64,000 nt of DNA from Styela clava (lineage: Eukaryota > Chordata > Ascidiacea > Stolidobranchia > Styelidae). Both the position numbers and the translations under genes were made by a program. The stretch covers positions 22,559,395-22,623,394 of the forward strand of contig NC_135250.1 of NCBI RefSeq assembly GCF_964204865.1. The letters run 5' to 3'. Below are positions 1 through 11,652 of this stretch, in pieces. A model generated the notes under the pieces. It ran no database searches. It was not told where the DNA came from and was given only the letters and a program-made list of their open reading frames with translations. Position 1 is the first letter of the stretch. Each line of letters opens with the position of its first letter.

Positions 1-30
1 TTTGTACGGATGGCATACTTCGGGAGTACC
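1..30. repeat. Right end of a MITE cut by the window edge
   Basis: The segment ends in catacttcgggagtacc, the same terminal sequence (one mismatch) as the right end of the complete MITE at 34762-34997. Only the last 30 bases are inside the window. Confidence 0.5.
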
Positions 31-989
31 AAACGCAAACTTTGTCGCTCAGCATTACCCACCCAATTTATACACCTTGGGTGAAGTGTTGGGCATGAGA
101 TTTGAACCCATGTGAAATATTAAAGGACTAATGCTTTAATTAATCGATAGGCCATAGCAATAAAAAGAATGAACTCGTGGATTTTTAATTTTAAAATATA
201 ATTCGACTTTAATACACAAAAATCTCCAGAAATTGCTAGAGGCAAAATCTGGTTATTAAGCTGTTAGTGTCTATTTATACCATAGAACAATGAAACAAAC
301 ATATGAATTTTCTATGTACGACACTAAATTAAATACTTATAACGTACATCTACATTACCGGTAATTTTTTTTGTAAAAAACATGAAAAAAATTTGCCTAA
401 AAAAAAAATAAAAAATATATTGCACTACTATATCACGTCTATTTGCAATGATGCTTATATTGTTTATCATAATTAATATAAATAATATTCATAGAAGTTG
501 AAAAATAATAAAGGAAGTCATTCGATCAATTATACATCCATTGAGTTCCTGATTGCAGTTCACTAATTATATGTTATTGAATAAATGACACACATGAGGG
601 ATCATCGAGTCTTAAAATTGTTCAAATTGCATAGGGGATTCATCAATACTATATTATACAGTTTGCTTGCCCCTACAGGTTTACGAAATGAAACAAAAAG
701 CCTGAATAAACGTTGATTGGAATAAAACAAACTTGGTTAAGATATATTGATAACCGACTTCATATTTTCATAACAAAATTAAAATTTAATAAGACTGTAA
801 GAACACGTCTAACTGAATAAACTGTAATTTTAATATTATTCAAAAATATCACATTCACTATCAGAAATATTTCTTTGTAGAACGTGATCATTGATAATTC
901 TTACTTCATTTTATCTGTAGATAGACACCTATGGGCCAAACATACTACACACAAAAACAAGCACTTCAGTAAATAAACAAAGTACTTAC
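31..989. other. Intronic sequence of the SLC6 gene, with a SINE-like stretch
   Basis: This AT-rich stretch lies downstream of the third SLC6 exon on the minus strand and is probably intron, because the gene is clearly incomplete here. I could not find the next SLC6 exon in it. Around 96-110 the minus strand reads tgggttcaaatctc, which resembles a tRNA B-box, so 31-160 may be a tRNA-derived SINE. This is weak without an A-box or a target duplication. Confidence 0.3.
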
Positions 990-2692
990 CTAGTTCGGTT
1001 TGACATTTAAGAGTATTCCACGAATTATCACAAGTACTGAAGGGAAGTGGATTGGCGAATGATGACAACAGGTAGAGAAGTAAATAATATGTAGCGGCTC
1101 CAAAATATAAAACAACTAAAATTGCCATTAAAATCATACACCATCCTACGCCTGTAAATGATATAGAAAAAATAAGACATAACATGTACGGTACTTAATA
1201 CTACAAGAATAAAGATTATTATTACAAAAGTATGGAACATCTAATTTCTTTAATAATATTACTCGTTCAAAATCTATCAAAGAAAATAATCTGCATCTCG
1301 AAATGCATGTTCACCCAAAAATTACCGTCGGCACTTCATATTTTTACAGAGGTTGGACCTGTTATAAATGACAAGAAAAGCTGATAGCTGCGATAGTTTA
1401 TACCCAGAAAATTCTGGGGCTCTAGGGAAATTTATAATCAATTCAGACTTCCGTTACGAGGTTAAAAAGATTTGGGCCCCCACTGCAGATTGAGGAAAAT
1501 TTTGACACAAACCCCATCTCCGAACTCAGAGAAAATCAAATTTTGACACCAAAAACTTTGGGAGTATGCGAGCGTCGTTTTATAGTCTGTTACGAAGGCT
1601 TGGTAAACTTAGTTTGTATATATTCAGTTTCTTCAGAAAATTCAGACGTTTTTTTCTGGACATTGAAAGTTTGAAATTTAAACTCTGACGATGACGAATT
1701 AGTATTACAATTTTGACTATGATAGTTTAATAAAAATATACAATTTATAACACCAGTAAAAACATGACGAATACAGACTCAACAGCCCATATTGAAGATG
1801 AATACGATGTAGAGCGCCAGATATTGAGATTCCCACAGTAAGGTGTTGAAATATTAAAAAATACAAACATATTTCTTCCATAACTGACCTTGCATGATAG
1901 GAATGATACTAAATCCTTGTGGAGGAGCAAGATTGCTGTATTGTCCCCAAGCCAGTTCTAAAAATACCAGTGGTATTCCAACAATGATGTACAAGAACAG
2001 ATATGCATAGACGAATGGAGCTGAAAAAATTAAACAAATTAAAAAAGCAATATTTAGATTGATCTTAAACGCTTTATACATCGCCAGGGAGCCGAGTCGT
2101 TAAGTTCACGGTAATTTGAGCTGGAGCCCAGAATACCAGAGAGTACAGTGTCCCGAGCTCCGAAGCATCAACTTATTTATTCACATTTATAGTCTTCTGA
2201 AACAAATAAAGAAATTGATCCTTTCTCAGCTTCTAATATTTGTTTTCAATATTTTATTCCTAATATTAATTTGAAAGTTTAAATATGTTTTAATATAGTC
2301 TAAAGTTTGATTTTTAAATTTGAAAATCCCTGCATTTGGGCTGATTTTTTATGGTAGTGGTCATACTTAAAAACATCAATGGCTATATTTGAGGTAAAAA
2401 TGACTCGAGGGAGCCATTCCGAAACATAATTTTCTGGTAATTTGAATCAGCAAAATGCAATTTCCCCCCTATTTTTATTTTTCGTTCAAATCAATGTAAT
2501 TTCTACAGCGAAAAATTGTTTTGACAAAAAAATATAAAAGTTATTACCTCCCCCATTCTCATATGCAAGATAAGGAAATCTCCAAAAACTGCAGAGGCCG
2601 AGAGCTTGACAGAATAATGTGAGATGATATTCCAATTTATTAGGCCAAGTCTTTCTCTCTGGTTCACTTTGACTCATATAGGATGGAGCCAT
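990..2692 (-). CDS. SLC6-family sodium-dependent transporter, 5' exons only (partial)
   Basis: This is the N-terminal part of a neurotransmitter or amino-acid sodium symporter of the plasma membrane. Three exons join in phase: 2548-2692, 1889-2020 and 990-1151 (about 146 residues). The start is the ATG at 2692. TM1 carries the family signature WRFPYLAYENGGG (residues 37-49), with the conserved gate Arg at 38. TM2 follows with FLELAWGQ, then TM3, and the second extracellular loop has the Cys pair of CDNSWNTLKC. The exon 3 donor (989-988) is good, so the gene continues left of the window. In LeuT, the Gly-Asn before the TM1 signature includes a Na1 ligand (Asn27). Here the pair is Cys-Ser (residues 34-35), which suggests altered ion coupling. 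The substrate cannot be told from this fragment. Family assignment is firm; subfamily is open. Confidence 0.85.
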
Positions 2693-3880
2693 GTTTAATC
2701 ATAAAACAAAGTCATTTAAAATTAGATGGGTTACGCTGTAATTTAGTTGTCTAATTATATTGTATATAAAAAAGAATTAGATATTTAAAATGTATATATG
2801 TAAAGTATAATATATTTCAATTCATCTAATAATTGGGAAAGTAATACCAAAAAATATAGAATAGATTTTGCGATTTCGTGAGTTTGATCACTCATTACAT
2901 CACTTAGCGCAGGGGTGTATAACCTGCGGGCCAAGTTGTGTGACCCGCGGAGAAGTGCCAACTGCCAAATTTGAATGGTGTGCGGCCATCGAAACAAGTT
3001 TTTTATTTAGTTTAATCTGGTTCAAGCGAGCTATTCCAATTTATTCGTGTTGCAAAGCTCATACCTGGGTCCATCCGCCAATTTATTTGCAGATTTGAGA
3101 AAAGTGCAGAGCAGACGCTAATAAATTAGTAAAAACAGGCAATTGAAGGTTAGACAATTAGAAAGCAATTGGAAAAATTTAGCCATTACAGCATTAATAG
3201 ATGGAGTTTTGGTTCCAGCATAGGCCTACCGGTATCAGTCGATTTTATCTAAATTTAGTCTAGACTAATACGGTACCGGTACGGTACGGGTACAGATTTG
3301 ACTGCAAAGTATTTGGAAATGAATCTTGGCGATTTTCACCAATAACATCTCAACCAGATTAACTTTCCACTTCCAGACATTTGAAAAAAGTCATGTCTTC
3401 AAATACGGCACTTTATGGCTCAACTTTTTTTAAATGAGTGCAATATTAAATCTGCTTCTCAATTGGAGGACGTCCTATTTTCATTTAGAGATGTTTCTGT
3501 GTTTTAACTATCTTCAAAGTTATAGCCTAGCTATATTCTATCCTGTAAATCCTATACTCCAAAGGGCATTTTGTTCATCACCTGATCATCGCGCTAAAAA
3601 CATTTCCGAGTTAGCTCAACAAGCGTGCGTACGGTACCGGTATGGGAGGGAACAGTGGTCAAAAATAACATAGTGGTGTTGCGACACCTAGCGGATGCAT
3701 ACCCAGCACATTGTATTTCTGTCGATTTTTTTTTTGGACCAAGGAATAAAAACAAAACCATAATATTTTCATATTTGTGGAAAAGCAATGGCTAATTTTT
3801 AAACACAAGAGTGCGCTTCTATAATTTATGCAGTTGGCCAAGCATGAAACATACTGAACTGAAGTTTTTCGGTGAAATCA
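2693..3880. other. Intergenic, repeat-derived
   Basis: No gene is supported. From 2910 the sequence caggggtgtataacctgcgg, followed by repeated ggcc/cccgcgg motifs, resembles the left terminus of a hAT element, but I found no matching right end. Positions 3220-3295 hold a cluster of taccggtac-type palindromic motifs, and a related one occurs near 3630. Open frames here show no family motif. Confidence 0.35.
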
Positions 3881-4598
3881 TTAACTCTTTGAACTCTGAC
3901 GGCTCTGAGCGAAGTTACTCGCTCACCCTGAAGGTTCGCGGCGCCGTATCGGTAGAACAATAAAATAAGTCTAAATACTGGCTATTTGGCACGCTTATAA
4001 CTTTTTATAAATTATAGGTAGCACGTTGTGTGACATTTCAATCGAAAGGAAATTTTATCGTGCATTCAGAATGTATTTTCCATTTTGAAATACATTTTGT
4101 CAAATTTAATAAAATTGACCCTAATCTAACAGTGATTTTTCTGCATGTACGTGAGTTTTGGCTTGAAATTTTATTATTTTGGTACAAAATATACTGCCAA
4201 TAATTGATGTTCATAAAGAGTTCTTTATAAGCTTTTCGTTGATATTCGAATTACTATTGTGGCTGCCATATAACCAATTTTATATTTAAATATTCAATTG
4301 TGTATCATTGTGTCGGGTGAACAACTTCGATAAGTGGCCATGACGCACTGATTACGCAGCTACGCAAAAGTCGATCACGTGACTAACGTCATGAAGATGT
4401 TGATAAGTACGTTCGAAACGTATTGCGTGGCAAAATGCGCAAGATAACTTTCACGACGACGTTCTCAGTGGGACATCGGTCGCCGAGATTCGATATGATA
4501 TTAACCCTGTATGGATTGAAGTCCGACGTAGAGTTTTGCGTTCAGTAATAGCGAAGTGAAGGAAAGTTAATATCGTCATATAAAATTTCACGTGGAAA

Positions 4599-4990
4599 AT
4601 GTTTTATTCGCCCATCAGTATTTGTTCAAATATCAACCAAAATAAGTACTTGCCTGCTCTGCAGATCAAAATATCTGATTGTACGAATGTTAGGCGAAGC
4701 AAGTGGATGAATCAATATCTGAGAGAACTAATAATGCAGAAAGAGCAACTCTTATTCCAACAAGATCATATGCGTCGCCAACCGCAAAACGCCAGTTCTA
4801 ATAATAGATGCGTCGTATGCAGCAAAATTTACATTATTGCCAAAAAACCAATCCAGCTGCTAAAGACAAAGCGTTGCTGAAACGATGCGAGACAGTATAT
4901 AAGTGCAAATACTGTAATGAGTACCTATGTATAGGTAACGAAACCTACAACCATTGGTATTACTGGTACAACAAAGTGCAATATTGGATT
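4599..4990 (+). pseudogene. piggyBac transposase C-terminal remnant
   Basis: One frame (4599-4877) carries a basic stretch followed by RCVVCSK. A +1 frame (4808-4990) carries KRCETVYKCKYCNEYLCI. Together these look like the C-terminal Cys-rich zinc-binding domain of piggyBac transposases (C-x2-C pairs and a following His). The two halves lie in different frames, so at least one frameshift has occurred. The upstream DDD catalytic core is missing. It lies within the element bounded by TTAA. Confidence 0.65.
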
Positions 4991-5754
4991 TAGAATGTGT
5001 CTTTTATCTGCATAATATTTTTATGTTCTTCATTGTTCCGGGCACAACAAAGTGCAATATTCAATTTGAAAATTTTAGCAAGCCGTCTTTTATGTACATA
5101 CATTTTTCATGGCCTTTAATGTTCCGTTATTTGCTAAAAAAATCACAATCTTGTTCATATTGCGTTCACGTAACCACAACTTAATGGGGCTTGAGCGGGC
5201 AGTCAAAGTCAAGGCGTATAGTGCGAATTTTGAATGCGTAGCATCGGGTTAATTAATTACTTCCTGCGGACATTTAAATAATAACATCTCGACGTAACGT
5301 TATTGCGGATATCGTCACGTTTTGTTGCATTTGCGTAATATACGTAAAGTTGTGCGTGACGAGACGTAGCCTCTCTTCAATGAGAATATCATTTTGACGC
5401 AGCGTCGCTGTTAAATCTACAGATAATCTAATATATTTGTACATATAAGTTGAATGGCTCATCGTAAAATCGTTTTGGATACGTATATAAAAAGCTATTC
5501 AAATTCTCCACATATACTGTCGATATTTAGGCAAGAAGTCGAAATTCTTCATATTAAATATTTGTTATCATACAATAATTTCATACGCACTTTCAAATTG
5601 ACAATTTTACTGAAACATCGTATATTAGAGCACCGATATTTACAATATAATTAGTCCCAATAACAAGCTTTCATGCAATATAAAATTTATTTAAATACTC
5701 ATTGTGGTTCTTGAGATACGAGATCATAAAGTTGATTCCCTCCGACACGAAAAA

Positions 5755-5817
5755 CAAGCCGGTAAACCGGCTTGCCGGGGCACAGAGCGTACTCAAACAA
5801 GCCGGTAAACCGGCTTG
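5755..5817. repeat. Paired 20-bp palindromes near the piggyBac right end
   Basis: The perfect palindrome caagccggtaaaccggcttg occurs at 5755-5774 and again at 5798-5817, separated by 23 bases. Both lie within 80 bases of the right terminus. Subterminal repeats in piggyBac elements commonly bind transposase, which is a possible role here. Confidence 0.8.
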
Positions 5818-5835
5818 CTGGGTTCAAGAGGTTAA

Positions 5836-8313
5836 TGATCATTTCGAAATAAACTTATCAGTCGAAATAAACTTAATATTATTATTATTATCCGACGCAA
5901 CCAACGACTAACATACCGGACGCAACCAACGACTAACATACCAACTGACATACGCAATTGACTTCCTAGGGAAGGGAAGTCTACTATTCTCAACGATTCC
6001 AAGCGGTATGCTTACTAATTTACAACGCTATTTATTGTTACCCCCATCTACTTTGTTGAGTTAACCTGTTTTTCACAGATTAGAATAATTTTTATCTGTA
6101 ATGTATTAATGACGATTCGACTTACCCCAGCACTTGCAATCTTCTTGCACCCCAGCACTTGCAATCTTCATGCAATCTTATTCGAACTCTTGGCAAACAT
6201 TTATAACTATGATTACGCCGTGTTATCGGCATAATATCCCTACCGGGATATATTTAAAATCTGTTTAAATAACTATCAATTCCATAACGCTGCGATATCG
6301 GTTCGGTATCCAGTCATCGCACTGTACTGCATTCCTGCTGCCGTTCCCATAGTTACTCGCACATATGTGCTTGGAGTCGTTTTTGGTTTTGCTTCTCTGT
6401 ATTTCGAGCGTCTCCTGGATTCAGGTCGTCTCGATTTTTCACTTCTTTATATTCTTTTATTCATTGTTTGACTTTTTTCATTGTTTTATGATTCATTTTT
6501 AGACTTTAGCTCAGGTGTCGCTGCTCGATAACCAATTTTGGTTTTCGCGACTCCTTTCACCTCGAATTATCCGTTTTTGTTTCCTTTTACATTCCGTATG
6601 CATTTAGTGTATTTCATGTGTGGTGAAAAAATAAACTACTGATTACTACTAATACTTTTTCTTAGAGAAAAACTGATTTGAAACAATTAGTTTCAAATTT
6701 TCAGAACTTGCGAAGTAGTCGCTAGAAGGCTATTTCAAATCTTCTCTATGCCTAAGTCCTATAGCATAGGCCATAGGCTATTCAGTAAGGACGAAGTGGC
6801 ATCACAGACAATTTGGCGCCCTCGATTACATGTCCATAAGTAACGCGACGAGAACAGTTCTAAAGCTGCTTGACTGGATCGAATTAGTAACGCTCTCTAT
6901 ATATGTATCGGTAATAATTCCAAAAAACCAATAAAATTATATCTCAAGCTTTTATACAAATGCATTTTCTAAAAATCGTGTAGTCATTTGTAAAGAATAA
7001 TGGATTTTTTTTCTGTTCAACTTATTCCACTATATTTATATCTATGATTTAAGAACAAAAATATCGCCATAGAAAGTTACTTGCGCAAAGATTAGCTACA
7101 TAATTACATCGTTTTTCTAACCACGCTAATAGTCTAAGGATGGAGAGTACTGTGTATACTCTCTACATTTCAATACGACTGTGCCGTCGGTGGCATTAAA
7201 AATTGAGATGCGTAAGTACAAATAGAATTAGGTTAAGGTGAAAATCCAAAAATTGTCTAAATACAAATTGCAAATTATCTACTAAGGTTGCACTCAATGT
7301 AGCTTTTACCAATAAATTAAATTGATTATTGATTCGTTACAGTAACCCAAAGTTAGTCCCCCAAAGCTGCGATATACCACCGAATTTAGCTGAATGTATT
7401 TTTACATTGCACTTAGTTGAATATTTTGAATCAAAGTAATGACTGTGAAACAAGTAGACCAGTTTGTAAGTGTCAACCTAACAAAACATTCTCAAAATTA
7501 AGCAACCAAAATTTTACAATGGTAAATCAGATAAAGTTTTTTTGGTTCAGGGATCGGGAGACATTTATTCATGTAAACATATCATCGTCATTTCAATTTT
7601 TTTGTGTAATTTCGGTTGATCAGACTATCGCATATTATATATATATGTCTGATTATATTCTGAACACCAGAACCGTAAATTAATCTTATTACGCTTAGTA
7701 AACTTCGGACAATGTATAAGTTGAGATCTCATCGTACCGCTTATTAAAAATAAAAAAGAAGCTATTTTGTTCATTCTACAGTAAGATTTCACGAATTTTT
7801 GACCTCTGTGTTCAACTCCTGTTTTTCTGTGTGGACTCAATGTTTTGTTGCTTTGACGATTAATTCCGAGTTTTGTATTCCGAGCGCTTTTGTTTGTTAT
7901 TGAGGAAGAATTTTGAAGAACCCACATAAGCATGCAGCAACCTCTGGTTTTTAAGGTTTTTATTAAAAAAACAAAGCGAAATAAATAAATGTTATTGATA
8001 TAAAAAGCATTCCAGCTTTCATCCATCAAGATTTAACATGTCCTGTGTTACCTGTATGCAAAGAGATAGGTTAATTGAAAATAGGCAAAATTGACAGAAG
8101 AATGAGTTAGTCGTAAACGTCATTATATGCTACATATTACTCTGTTTCAATATTTTTATGAAGGTTTCAACTAGAAAAATGTCTGATTCCACGTGGCGCA
8201 TCAATACTTTGAACTTACTTTAATTTGTCATTGTGCTATATGAAATACCGAAACAATGAAAGTACGTAACACAACCTGATATAGAAGTTATACAATATAT
8301 GAATCTAAACTTA
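5836..8313. other. Intergenic with retroelement tail and short tandem duplications
   Basis: No gene is supported. At 5842-5897, two copies of tcgaaataaactta followed by an ATT run match the tail seen at 24494-24512, so this is a LINE 3' end. Near-identical 24- and 25-bp units sit in tandem at 5892-5915 and 5916-5940. A second 25-bp tandem pair, with one mismatch, is at 6125-6149 and 6150-6174. The rest is AT-rich. An open frame of about 133 codons on the minus strand (7625-8026) shows no recognisable motif. Confidence 0.4.
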
Positions 8314-11300
8314 CTAAAAATCAACAGGACTTTCCAGTATATCACGGATATCCTCTTCCTGAGTGATTTCGTTCAACATGGAATCCATGACGTTAGACAC
8401 GTCATTTCTAATCTGTAATATAGTTGTAATTTGACTTTTATTGTCAATTTAATAAAGATATTTATTCGTAATATTTCTAATATTCGAAATACTTCGTTGT
8501 TGTTCCATAATTTTCCTAATGATTAAATAACTTACTTCTTCCAACATCACAACTTGGTCGGCTAAGTTTGCAAGTGTAGCCTTGACATCTGCTTTGATCT
8601 GTATAATATTTTGACATAATATATTAGATTTTTATTTTCCTCTTTGTTTAATAATTCATTTAATTTTTTACTATACCTTCTGATCTTCCACCGATGCTGA
8701 CTTTCTCGCTTTCCGCTTTCTCTAAAATAGTACATTGTATATTGTATAAGTAGATGCCAGTGCTAACTCTGTGGTTGTTGGATGAATGGTTGAATAAAAT
8801 ATTGATAAAAATACCTTGCCCCTTCGTGACTTTGGGCGAGCTCTGGCACACTCTTGCAAATTGGGAAGATCATGGTTTATCTTATATATATCCTTGATCT
8901 CAATTGGAGTCCAAAATGATACCGGTGGTAAATACGGTTTCTGTTCCCGAATTGATGGCGCAGTCTTCGGTCTCATTCTTCTAGTATTTCCCTGTCATTA
9001 TCCAATAGTTTATTTCTATGGTAGCTACTAGCTACTAGCATTTAGCCTAGAGCCCTAGAATATGGCTATAGTCAAGTTATATCCATCAGATGCTGGCAAA
9101 GCCACTATGACCCGATATTGCTTACCTGCTTTTTTATTATGTTATTATGCTACCAAGTTAGGTTTTTAGTGATTCAAACAATTTTGTAGGGCTGTGTACA
9201 TATCACATGAAAATTATTTGTTGCAGCATACCTGAAGATTCCTGTATCTACTCGTATGTGGAACTTTCAGTGGTTTCAAACGTCTACCCTGAAATAAAGA
9301 ATAAATATATAACACAAATATAAACAAAGATTGGTTATTGTGACTCATTTCTGACAAGTCATGTAGACATGTAGTATTTACTGTACCCCAATCCTTCGTG
9401 CTTCGATGCATGCTTGTATGTGCAGCTTCAAATCAGGAAGTTGACGATTGATGTGGTAAATCTGGCCTTGTTTTATATCGACAGGTGTCCAGAATGCCAC
9501 CGGAGGAAAATGACTTGTCGCAGGTTCTCTCCGATTAGCTGGCGCTGTTTTCGGTCGTCGAAGTCTTGATTTTCCCTGATTTTTACAAGTAAAACAAACA
9601 TATTGGTACAAATTGTACATAGTGAAAAGATATCAATATGAAAAATTACAAAAATTGATTATTTTTTGTAAAAGAAAGAACTTTTACAAACCTCAATCTT
9701 CGACACGACCAATTCATTTTCGTCGACTACAGCGCCAGGTATATTCTAAATAAATTGAAAATAATCAAAGTGACTTTAGAAGAAAATAGCAAAGATTATA
9801 AGGTACAAAGATATACCTCAAATGAATGGGTTCTCTCCGCTTCCATCATCGGGAGTCCCGCGTATTTGTTATCCTGAAAATGAGAATAAATGGGATCCAT
9901 ATTGACATATTTTAGCTATCTATAGTAAGTTTGATTTTGATAGTTTGAAAGGTATTATGCATTTTAAAGCTGTAATGGCCTAATGTAAAAATAGCCCTTT
10001 TATTGTAATATAACCGTACTTTTTTAAAAATAAATATCGGGTTTAATTCCAGTTTTAGGCAAGCAAAGTTTACCATCTCCTTTATTGATATGAAATATTT
10101 GCTTTCTTTCTCAAGACGAGTAAACTCTCACCTTTATGATTTTCTTTGTTTTTCTTTTTGTACCGTGGAGAAATTGCAAAGAATTTGTCGATGCAAGGCT
10201 GACCTAAATAAGTATCTCAATATTATTTCACGCATTTAAGTGGACTCTTGTTATTTGTTTCTACTCACATTATCCCTTCCATCTTCGTCCGCGTGGTCGA
10301 AGTTATGAACTGATGTAGAATCATTTTCTTCATCTTTTGAATCCCAGAAACAGCCAAAGCATAACTAAAAAAAACGTTTTATAGCAATAGTTAAAATCGG
10401 GCTTAAAAAGTTATGGATTTTTGTTTAAAATCGCATGCCCACAATTCCATTTAGGGTGCAATGCCACGGACTGTCTGTCTTCCTCAAAAACATAATAGCT
10501 TCTTACCTATTCTTGCATTCTCTGCGGACTATAAAAGCATCTTACTTAGGGCTCTCGAGTATTACTGACAACATTAAAGTCGTCGCTTTGATTACATTTC
10601 ATAAATTTTAATTTAGTTTCACTTTCACTGTGAAAGTTTCACAGTGCAGCATTGTCTCTTTTTGTTGCGTATTCTCACCGAAGATACTCGCTATCTTGTA
10701 GGTAAATTTACGTATTCTAAGGCTAATGTATTCAACTATATATTATACCCACCAGAAATGCTCCACGTATCCAATTGCAGAGTTTGTATACTTTTTTCTA
10801 AAATAAATAATATCCTTGTTTGCGAGGATGTGGGACGTGAAATTATAGTTTTATTCCTAAAATTGCCAGCGTAAAGGGGCGAATAGTTCCTTCCCTAGAA
10901 AATTGAAAAGACGCTTCTTATACTAACATCTCACCCTATCGCTTGCTGCTTTTACAAATCCTTGTTCGAAGCAAATGTGTGGTTGAACATCATCATACCA
11001 TTTGGGTGTTGCTTGTACACAGCCACGCTGGCTTAGCATAGATGATTATGGATGAATACCACAATGCTATTGAGTAGTTTCGCGTACAGAGCTAACATAT
11101 TAATAAACACTGCCATAGAATAGATTGGGTATAGCTAAAGGCACCCTATGTTACGCGCGAGAGAACCAGCAGCATGAAAATATTGATCTCAAACTGCATC
11201 TCGCATCAGGGTTGGTTAAATGAAAGGAAAATTGCAGTTTCACTGTGACGTAATAAGGATCCATTCAGCCAATATGACGTAACTATGCTAAGATGTCTAG

Positions 11301-11652
11301 GCAAATTCTCTAACTAAGATATAATAAAGTTTGCCTTCCTGTTCAACGTACTAAATTCATACAAAAGCGATATAAATGTTCCTTTAACGTTGGATTCCCA
11401 AATACGCCCAAAGAAGCATTTTAATTACTCTCTTATATTTCGAACGAATATTCATCATAAAACTTAAATCATCGATTTCTTTGATTAAAATGATATTTTA
11501 TTTAGACGGAAATTCGAATTTTTTAAAGATCCTAACTTTCTAATAATACTTACCTTTTTCTGCTTTTTTGGTTCATCAAAATTGACTTCATTACTTTTCT
11601 CTCCCCCCTCCTCATTGTAACTATCTCTCTCCATCTTTCTAATTTTCGGCAT
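8314..11652 (-). CDS. Uncharacterised 335-residue basic protein with internal PPVxFWTP duplication
   Basis: Eleven exons join in the same phase throughout (phase 0): 11554-11652, 10269-10364, 10132-10203, 9817-9873, 9692-9745, 9387-9575, 9232-9288, 8815-8991, 8677-8721, 8536-8598 and 8314-8412. All have GT donors and AG acceptors. The chosen start is the ATG at 11652; the next ATG is six codons later. Exons 6 and 8 encode diverged copies of one module: RPKTAP, then PPV(A/S)FWTP, then a helix-like stretch with IN-x2-LP-(D/N)-L. Exon 9 is almost purely basic with KRKARK, a plausible nuclear localisation signal. The last two exons are heptad-like and acidic, likely a coiled coil. I do not recognise the family. 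A chromatin or centromere role is only a guess from the basic character and the FW motif. Confidence 0.7.

Larger units (their letters stand above)
3881..5835 (+). mobile_element. piggyBac-type DNA transposon, internally deleted
   Basis: The element is bounded by TTAA on both sides (3881-3884 and 5832-5835). The left end reads ttaactctttgaactctg and the right end, on the opposite strand, ttaacctcttgaacccag, giving imperfect terminal inverted repeats with the CYCTTTGA core typical of piggyBac ends. TTAA is the duplicated target of this superfamily. At about 1.95 kb it is too short for an intact transposase gene, and only the C-terminal cysteine-rich part of the coding region is visible (4599-4990). 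Two 20-bp palindromes sit just inside the right end. Confidence 0.75.

Noticed and set aside
1745..1930. Minus-strand open frame between SLC6 exons, first considered as an SLC6 exon
   Set aside because: The SLC6 exons on either side join directly in phase (MQ-G-VGW), and this frame has no SLC6 motif, so it is intron.
7625..8026. 133-codon minus-strand frame
   Set aside because: No motif, no splice partners and unusual composition; it looks like a chance open frame in non-coding DNA.
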